From: Hyphomicrobiales bacterium
GTDB taxonomy: Bacteria; Pseudomonadota; Alphaproteobacteria; Rhizobiales; Beijerinckiaceae
Reading direction: 5' to 3'
Length of the DNA stretch: 5,014 nucleotides
Assembly: GCA_028290595.1 (NCBI GenBank)
Contig: JAQGJO010000076.1
Location: forward strand, 1 to 5,014
The notes under the pieces were generated by a model, which saw only the letters and a program-made list of their open reading frames with translations, was not told the origin of the DNA and did no database searches. Numbering within the stretch: the stretch's first letter is position 1; the number at the start of each line of letters is the position of its first letter. The position numbers and the translations under genes were made by a program. This document shows, in pieces, positions 1 through 4,025 of this stretch.

Positions 1-517
1 GGTTGTGCGCCCAGTTGTGGACGGTGGTGATGCCGGAGTTGATGGCTTCGGCCAGCGACAGGCGCACGCCGCGCGCATTGTCCTCGGGGGTGAACACGTC
101 GCCGACGGCGCGGGCGAAGAGGAAATAGCCGGTCTTGGCGTCTTCGCCGGCCATGTTGCGGGCGACCGAACCCCACATATGCCAATGGGTGTCGATGAGG
201 CCGGGAATGGCGATCATATTGGTTGCGTCGATGACCTCGGCGCCGGGTGCCGGCAGATTGGTGCCGATGGCGACAATGGCGCCATCGCGGACGTGGATGT
301 CGCCTTTGGGAATATCGCCAAGGCTCGGGTCCATGGTCAGGACGACGGCGTTGCGGATGACGAATTCGCCACGCTGGGGCAGGGCGGTGGACACGGCCCC
401 GGGCGCGGGGGCTTGGGCCAGCAGCGGGCTGGGGGTTGCGGCAGCAGCGGAGGCGGCTGCGACGACCTGCATCATTTTTCTGCGGCTGACGCCGATATTT
501 GTGTTGGAATCTGTCAT
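1..517 (-). CDS. Tat-exported amidohydrolase, N-terminal part (cut by left window edge)
   Basis: 172 codons are visible, reading leftwards from an ATG at 517-515. A strong Shine-Dalgarno stretch (GGGGAGGAATAA on the minus strand) sits directly before it and fixes the start. Residues 11-16 read SRRKMM, a twin-arginine signal. A short Ala-rich stretch follows (about 18-28), with a likely cleavage site near LLAQA (32-36), so the protein is probably exported folded to the periplasm. From residue 51 a composite amidohydrolase begins: a beta-rich lead-in (EFVIRNAVVLTMDP, then GDIHVRDGAIVAIG), then the start of the metal-binding barrel, IPGLIDTHWHMW (104-115), with the H-x-H metal ligands at 111 and 113. 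SGITTVHNWAHN (161-172) matches the ATZ/TRZ and cytosine-deaminase-like branch of the superfamily. These enzymes hydrolyse C-N or related bonds on rings, amides or amidines; the substrate cannot be told from this fragment. The remaining metal ligands lie outside the window. It is transcribed divergently from the helicase. Confidence 0.9.
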   Translation of the reverse strand, partial: MTDSNTNIGVSRRKMMQVVAAASAAAATPSPLLAQAPAPGAVSTALPQRGEFVIRNAVVLTMDPSLGDIPKGDIHVRDGAIVAIGTNLPAPGAEVIDATNMIAIPGLIDTHWHMWGSVARNMAGEDAKTGYFLFARAVGDVFTPEDNARGVRLSLAEAINSGITTVHNWAHN

Positions 518-549
518 TTATTCCTCCCCAGACTTTCAATTGCAGCGCG

Positions 550-570
550 GGCGGCTGTGTTTTGGCCGCC
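550..570. repeat. Inverted repeat GGCGGC-N9-GCCGCC in the divergent intergenic region
   Basis: GGCGGC (550-555) and GCCGCC (565-570) form a perfect 6-bp inverted repeat around a 9-base T/G-rich spacer (TGTGTTTTG). It lies 33 bases upstream of the amidohydrolase start codon. No T-run follows on either strand, so it does not look like a terminator. It could be an operator for the amidohydrolase or a hairpin in its short leader. In GC-rich DNA a 6-bp repeat can also arise by chance. The symmetry is seen; the role is unknown. Confidence 0.35.
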
Positions 571-608
571 AAACCTCTTGATTTGCGGGCTCTGTACCAC
601 GATTTTGC

Positions 609-618
609 CGCTGCAGCG
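609..618. repeat. Perfect 10-bp palindrome CGCTGCAGCG upstream of the helicase promoter
   Basis: CGCTGCAGCG is self-complementary and ends 7 bases before the TTGACG hexamer at 626-631. That position, between the two divergent genes and abutting a candidate -35 box, would suit a transcription-factor site. Only the symmetry and the location support this; no known regulator motif is recognised. Confidence 0.3.
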
Positions 619-625
619 ATTTTCT

Positions 626-654
626 TTGACGTGGGACCACAAGCCGTGTATGTC
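626..654 (+). promoter_or_regulatory. Candidate sigma-70-type promoter of the helicase gene
   Basis: TTGACG (626-631) matches five of six bases of the -35 consensus. Seventeen bases later TATGTC (649-654) matches the first three bases of TATAAT; weak -10 boxes are common in alphaproteobacteria. A start about 7 bases on would fall near 660-662, exactly where the first leader hairpin begins. The resulting 5' UTR would be about 180 nucleotides. The spacer holds GTGGGACCAC (631-640), a 4-bp dyad with a 2-base centre that could be a protein site. The promoter is predicted from pattern only. Confidence 0.45.
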
Positions 655-659
655 CCCGT

Positions 660-823
660 TGCTGCGTCGCAGCATCGAGCGCTCCGGTCGCGTAAGCCCT
701 TCTTTTGTTGGGCTCCTCCGTCGAGTGCGAGACCTGATCCACAGACAGCCCGGATACGCGGGGCGCGTCCTCCCCACACCAGCCTTCACGGCGGCACACT
801 TGCGTGCGCGCCGGTGGGCGCTC
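660..823 (+). promoter_or_regulatory. Long structured 5' leader of the DEAD-box helicase mRNA
   Basis: Several helices read by eye are mutually compatible. (a) TGCTGC/GCAGCA, 660-665 with 669-674, triloop GTC. (b) GAGCGCT with GGCGCTC, 677-683 with 817-823, a long-range helix (one T-G wobble) that would close the rest as one domain. (c) GGTC.CG with CG.GACC, 686-692 with 728-734, one G-A mismatch. (d) Inside that, AGCCC/GGGCT, 695-699 with 710-714. (e) GGGG/CCCC, 760-763 with 772-775, or an alternative pairing of 752-758 with 764-770. (f) A bulged 11-bp stem, 787-816. The leader is followed by a GTG start with only a weak ribosome-binding site. mRNAs of cold-induced DEAD-box helicases often carry long leaders and are autoregulated, so a temperature- or helicase-responsive element is a reasonable inference. 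A processed small RNA is the alternative. No known riboswitch class is recognised. Confidence 0.5.
787..816 (+). promoter_or_regulatory. Bulged 11-bp stem-loop just before the helicase start
   Basis: Positions 787-797 (CACGGCGGCAC) pair with 804-816 in eleven Watson-Crick pairs. The 3' strand has two single-G bulges, at 808 and 813, and the loop is ACTTGC (798-803). The stem ends 24 bases before the GTG start at 841. No U-tract follows, so it is not an intrinsic terminator. It is the most stable local element of the leader and could influence ribosome access or be a helicase or RNase target. An alternative GTG at 814-816 lies inside its 3' strand. Confidence 0.5.
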
Positions 824-840
824 TTGAAAGATTCCATAAC

Positions 841-2247
841 GTGACTGATTTTGCGGCTCTCGGTGTTCCCGAGACCATTCTCCGCGCGCTGACCAAAGCG
901 GGCTATGACACGCCGACGCCGATCCAGGCCCAGGCCATCCCCGATCTCATGAAAGGCCGCGACCTCCTGGGCATTGCCCAGACAGGCACCGGCAAAACGG
1001 CCGCCTTCGCGCTGCCGATCCTCACCCGCTTTGCCGCCGAGCGCAAAGTCGCCGAGCCGCGCCATGCGCGCGCCCTGGTGATGGCGCCGACGCGTGAACT
1101 GGCGGCCCAGATTTCCGAAAGCTTCCGCGCCTATGGCTGCTTCATGGGCATTCAAGTTGCGACCGTCGTCGGCGGCGTGTCCTACGGCGGCCAGTTGAAG
1201 GCGCTGCAGCGCGGCGTCGACGTTCTGGTGGCGACACCGGGCCGTCTGCTCGATCATCTTGAAGCCGGCAATGTCCGCCTCGATAAGACCGACATCGTCG
1301 TGCTCGACGAAGCCGATCATATGTTCGATCTCGGCTTCATCGTGCCGATCCGGAAGATCCTGTCGAAACTGCCGAAGAAGCGGCAGAGCCTGTTCTTCTC
1401 GGCGACGATGCCGAAGGAGATCGCTTCTCTTGCGGCCGAATTCCTCAAGAATCCGGTCGAGGTCGCGGTGACGCCGGTGGCGACGACCGCCGAGCGCGTG
1501 CGCCAGGAAGTCATCATGGTCGATGGCGGCGCCAAGCAGACGATCCTTGTCGAACTGTTGAAGCGTCAGGAATTCCAGCGCACCATCGTGTTCACGCGCA
1601 CCAAGCGCGGCGCCGATCGCGTCTGCAAGACCCTCGATCATTCGGGCATTTCGGCTGCCGCGATCCATGGCAACAAGAGCCAGGGCCAGCGTCAGCGCGC
1701 GCTTGACGACTTCAAGCAGGGCAAGGCCCGCGTGCTGGTCGCGACCGATATCGCGGCGCGCGGCATCGACGTGTCGGGCGTCTCCCATGTGGTCAACTTC
1801 GAACTGCCGGAAGTGCCCGAGAATTACGTTCACCGCATCGGCCGCACCGCGCGCGCCGGCGCCGAAGGCGTGGCGGTTTCGCTGTGCGAGAATACCGAGC
1901 GCGGCATGCTGCGCGCCATCGAGAAGCTGACGCGCACGACAATCACCGCCATCGAGCGGCGCGCGACGCCGCCGGCGGCGGGCGCGCCCTATGACGAGCG
2001 TGTCGCCAAGCGGCAGGCTCAACGTCCCGGCCAGCGGCCTGGTCAGCGCTCCGGCTCCGGCCACTCGCGTGGACCGCAGAGCCAGGGTGAAAAGGCGACG
2101 GCGCCTTCGGGCAAGCCGTACGGCAAGCCCGGTGGCCGGTTCGGCGCCGGTGGCGGCAAGCCCGGTTTCAGCAAGTCGGGCAGTTCCAGCAGGCCTGGTC
2201 GCAGCTCCGGCGGCGGCGATCGCGGCAGCTACACGACCATCAACTAG
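841..2247 (+). CDS. rhlE: RhlE-type DEAD-box ATP-dependent RNA helicase
   Basis: 468-residue cytoplasmic helicase that uses ATP to unwind short RNA duplexes in ribosome assembly, mRNA decay or cold adaptation. All core motifs are present: Q motif GYDTPTPIQ (21-29), motif I AQTGTGKT (46-53), Ia PTRELA (83-88), Ib TPGR (132-135), II DEAD (156-159), III SAT (187-189), IV IVFTRTK (249-255), V ATDIAARGID (301-310) and VI HRIGRTARAG (331-340). From about 378 to the end lies a low-complexity basic tail rich in G, R, S, P, Q and K, with RPGQ repeats at 395-402, typical of RhlE proteins and likely disordered and RNA-binding. The GTG start at 841 gives the family-typical N-terminus (TDFAALGVPETILRAL). 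The frame stays open upstream to 499, but that stretch looks non-coding. The Shine-Dalgarno is weak (GAAAG, 826-830). The exact subfamily (RhlE versus another DEAD-box member) is inferred from the short N-terminus and the tail. Confidence 0.93.
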   Translation: MTDFAALGVPETILRALTKAGYDTPTPIQAQAIPDLMKGRDLLGIAQTGTGKTAAFALPILTRFAAERKVAEPRHARALVMAPTRELAAQISESFRAYGCFMGIQVATVVGGVSYGGQLKALQRGVDVLVATPGRLLDHLEAGNVRLDKTDIVVLDEADHMFDLGFIVPIRKILSKLPKKRQSLFFSATMPKEIASLAAEFLKNPVEVAVTPVATTAERVRQEVIMVDGGAKQTILVELLKRQEFQRTIVFTRTKRGADRVCKTLDHSGISAAAIHGNKSQGQRQRALDDFKQGKARVLVATDIAARGIDVSGVSHVVNFELPEVPENYVHRIGRTARAGAEGVAVSLCENTERGMLRAIEKLTRTTITAIERRATPPAAGAPYDERVAKRQAQRPGQRPGQRSGSGHSRGPQSQGEKATAPSGKPYGKPGGRFGAGGGKPGFSKSGSSSRPGRSSGGGDRGSYTTIN

Positions 2248-2272
2248 GTCGGTTCTGTAATTATCTAATCAG

Positions 2273-2304
2273 ATGGCCTGCATCTCGCGATGCAGGCCAT
2301 TTTT
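2273..2304 (+). terminator. Strong intrinsic terminator after the helicase gene
   Basis: ATGGCCTGCATC (2273-2284) pairs perfectly with GATGCAGGCCAT (2289-2300): a 12-bp stem with loop TCGC, followed directly by a T-run (2300-2304). It lies 25 bases after the helicase stop codon. The T-run is on the plus side only, so it ends rightward transcription and separates the helicase from trmJ. Confidence 0.93.
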
Positions 2305-2330
2305 GCATTTGAGGGCTGGCCCCCGTGCGC

Positions 2331-2358
2331 TTGCCCCGGCGGCATGAATGGCTATGGT
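2331..2358 (+). promoter_or_regulatory. Candidate promoter of the trmJ-hydrolase unit
   Basis: TTGCCC (2331-2336) and TATGGT (2353-2358) are separated by 16 bases. Each keeps the most conserved positions of the sigma-70 hexamers (TTG; TAT and final T). The site lies between the helicase terminator and trmJ, where a new promoter is required. The predicted start, near 2365, leaves a leader of about 36 nucleotides. This is a pattern-based prediction. Confidence 0.4.
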
Positions 2359-2389
2359 GCGCCACCTTGAAAGCATTTTTCACGTCTTC

Positions 2390-2395
2390 GGAGAG
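2390..2395 (+). promoter_or_regulatory. Ribosome-binding site that points to a CTG start for trmJ
   Basis: GGAGAG is a good Shine-Dalgarno core, five bases before CTG at 2401-2403. The next in-frame ATG (2440) is 44 bases away from it and has no purine-rich motif of its own (its upstream bases are GCAGCTCAATATC). There is no in-frame ATG, GTG or TTG between the upstream stop (TGA, 2368-2370) and 2440. The site therefore favours initiation at CTG. Confidence 0.6.
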
Positions 2396-2400
2396 ATAAA

Positions 2401-3273
2401 CTGGTCGGCGCAGGCACGGATAAAACGCAGCTCAATATCATGGGCGGCCCCTCGGTCATTCTGGTGCGCCCGCAACTGGCGGTGAACATCGGCATGTGCG
2501 CGCGCGCCATGGCCAATTTCGGACTCGATGATCTACGGCTCGTCAGTCCGCGCGAGGGCTGGCCGCGTACCGGCGCGCTGCGCAAGGGCGCCAATGCCGC
2601 GGCTGCCGGCGCGGTGCATCTGCTCGAAAGTGCGAAACTGTTCGATACGCTGGAAGAAGCGATCGCCGATCTCAACTTTGTCTGGGCGACGACGGCGCGC
2701 GAGCGTGGCCAGGGCAAGCGGGTCGAAGGGCCGGATGCGGCCATGAACGAAACCCAGAAGGCCACGGCAGGCGGCGCCAAATTTGGAATTCTGTTCGGGC
2801 CCGAGCGGACCGGCCTCAGCAGCGACGAAGTGGCGCTCGCTGACGCCATCATCACGTTTCCCGTCAACCCCGCCTATGCCTCGCTCAACCTGGCGCAGGC
2901 GGTGTTGCTGACCGGCTATGAATGGTTTCGCGCCGCCCATGCCGGCGCCATGCCGTTTGCGACGCCGGAGCGTTCGCAGCCGGCGACGCGGGAAATGATC
3001 GTCGCCTTCTTCGACTATTTCGAGGGCAAGCTCGAAGAGAGCGGTTTCTTCCGGCCGCCGAGCAAGCGCCCGAGCATGCAGCGCAATCTGCGCAACATGT
3101 TCCATCGCATGGAGCTGACGCAGCAGGATGTGCGCACGCTGTGGGGTGCGGTGGTGCGTCTGGCGGAGGGGCCGCGGCTTGAGGCGAAGACGCGCAAGCG
3201 CGTGAAAGCGGTCAGGAAGCCGAAAAAAGGTACGGCCGATGTTGCCGAGACATCCGAACCGGACAGTGATTGA
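2401..3273 (+). CDS. trmJ: TrmJ-type tRNA (cytidine/uridine-32) 2'-O-methyltransferase, SPOUT family
   Basis: Transfers a methyl group from S-adenosylmethionine to the 2'-O of nucleotide 32 in the tRNA anticodon loop; acts in the cytosol as a SPOUT dimer. Numbered from the ATG at 2440 (277 residues), the SpoU motifs are: PQLAVNIGMCARAMANFG (11-28, motif 1, with the conserved N and R), KFGILFGPERTGLSSDE (114-130, motif 2) and PVNPAYASLNLAQAV (141-155, motif 3). The last two motifs form the knotted SAM site. The C-terminal helical extension (SGFFRPPSKRPSMQRNLRNMFHR, split as 201-212 and 213-223) is characteristic of TrmJ rather than TrmL or TrmH. The protein ends in a basic then acidic tail. 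I place the start at CTG 2401, giving 290 residues. This has the good ribosome-binding site and adds LVGAGTDKTQLNI, and proteins of this family usually carry a short N-terminal lead before the first strand. ATG 2440 is the fallback. It is the first gene of a probable operon with the hydrolase. Confidence 0.92.
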   Translation: MVGAGTDKTQLNIMGGPSVILVRPQLAVNIGMCARAMANFGLDDLRLVSPREGWPRTGALRKGANAAAAGAVHLLESAKLFDTLEEAIADLNFVWATTARERGQGKRVEGPDAAMNETQKATAGGAKFGILFGPERTGLSSDEVALADAIITFPVNPAYASLNLAQAVLLTGYEWFRAAHAGAMPFATPERSQPATREMIVAFFDYFEGKLEESGFFRPPSKRPSMQRNLRNMFHRMELTQQDVRTLWGAVVRLAEGPRLEAKTRKRVKAVRKPKKGTADVAETSEPDSD

Positions 3274-3285
3274 ATAGGCAAATTC

Positions 3286-3293
3286 AAGGGAGG
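3286..3293 (+). promoter_or_regulatory. Ribosome-binding site of the alpha/beta hydrolase
   Basis: AAGGGAGG lies six bases before ATG at 3300-3302. It selects this ATG over an in-frame TTG at 3270, which overlaps the trmJ stop and would add ten residues (NRQIQGRKR-like) not expected before the first beta strand. Confidence 0.85.
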
Positions 3294-3299
3294 AAGCGA

Positions 3300-4025
3300 A
3301 TGACGATTGTTCTCGTGCACGGCGCCTGGGCGGGCGCATGGTCATGGCGCGATACGGCGCGGCTGCTGCGCAAGAAAGGCTATGACGTCTATGCGCAATC
3401 GATGACCGGCATTGCCGAGCGCTCCCATGTCGATCCGCGCACGGTCAATCTCTCCACGCATATCGCCGATATCACCGGCCTGCTGCGTTACGAGGAGCTG
3501 GAGAACGTGCTCATCGTCGGCCACAGCTACGGCGGGATGGTGATCACCGGCGTGGTCGATCAAGAACCGCAGCGCATCGCCGGCATGGTCTATGTGGACG
3601 CCTTCCTGCCGAAGAGCGGCCAGTCGCTCTGGGATATCGCCGGCGAAGAGCGGGTCGAGATGCAAAAGCAGGCCGCCATGGCCCATGACGGCGGCCACTC
3701 GGTGCCGCGCCCTAACGTGCCGCCGATGCCGCCGGACCTGGCGGCGAAATGGGGGCCGCTGTTCACCGCGCAGCCGATCGGCACCATGTCGGAGAAATGG
3801 GTCTCGGTGCGGCCGGAGGCGCAGCGCACCTGGCCGAAGCGGCATTATATTCTCTGCACGGCCTACAAAGGCTCGCCGTTTCATGCCTTCGCCGACGAGG
3901 TGAAGGGCCAGCCCGGCTGGGACTATAGCGAGTTCGACGCGCTGCACGATGTGGTGCGCTCGCATCCGCAGATGACGGCTGATCGTATTGAGGAGATTGC
4001 GAAGGGCTGGGGCATCAAGGATTAG
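3300..4025 (+). CDS. Alpha/beta-fold hydrolase (esterase, AB_hydrolase_6 / methylesterase-like)
   Basis: 241-residue soluble protein with no signal peptide. The N-terminus is the first beta strand and oxyanion loop, TIVLVHGAWAGAWSW (2-16). The nucleophile elbow is GHSYGG (74-79), with Ser76 as catalytic nucleophile. VYVDAFLPKSGQS (97-109) is the conserved strand and turn after it. DALHDVVRSHPQM (213-225) carries the likely catalytic His216. The layout matches the plant methylesterase / salicylate-binding-protein-2 group and its many bacterial relatives, which cleave small esters; the substrate is not predictable. The usual acid position (the D of a CTxDKG motif) reads CTAYKG (186-191), so the acid may instead be Asp100. 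The gene starts 26 bases after trmJ with no terminator between, so the two are probably co-transcribed. Its stop codon overlaps that of the convergent Mur ligase gene. No functional link to tRNA modification is evident. Confidence 0.88.
   Translation: MTIVLVHGAWAGAWSWRDTARLLRKKGYDVYAQSMTGIAERSHVDPRTVNLSTHIADITGLLRYEELENVLIVGHSYGGMVITGVVDQEPQRIAGMVYVDAFLPKSGQSLWDIAGEERVEMQKQAAMAHDGGHSVPRPNVPPMPPDLAAKWGPLFTAQPIGTMSEKWVSVRPEAQRTWPKRHYILCTAYKGSPFHAFADEVKGQPGWDYSEFDALHDVVRSHPQMTADRIEEIAKGWGIKD

Noticed and set aside
787..816. Leader stem-loop read as a transcription terminator or attenuator
   Set aside because: There is no T-run after the stem (the following bases are GGCGCTCTTG), so intrinsic termination is not supported.
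499..840. N-terminal extension of the helicase back to ATG 499
   Set aside because: It would begin inside the divergent amidohydrolase, cross the predicted promoter and structured leader, and add 114 residues without any family match. GTG 841 gives the usual RhlE N-terminus.
5..844. Open plus-strand frame of 279 codons from the left edge
   Set aside because: Its first 510 bases are antisense to the amidohydrolase, which has a signal peptide, metal motif and ribosome-binding site. Only the last 64 codons are kept as a separate, low-confidence leader-ORF observation.
514..2064. Open minus-strand frame of 516 codons opposite the helicase
   Set aside because: It is a mirror of the high-GC codon pattern of the helicase. 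Its translation is Arg/His/Ala-rich with no domain, while the plus strand carries all helicase motifs.
2533..3345. Minus-strand frame of 270 codons opposite trmJ
   Set aside because: Arg/His/Leu-rich shadow translation with no domain. The plus strand has unmistakable SpoU motifs.
3342..3965. Minus-strand frame of 207 codons opposite the alpha/beta hydrolase
   Set aside because: Shadow of the hydrolase codon bias. It shows no motif, and the opposite strand has the catalytic elbow.
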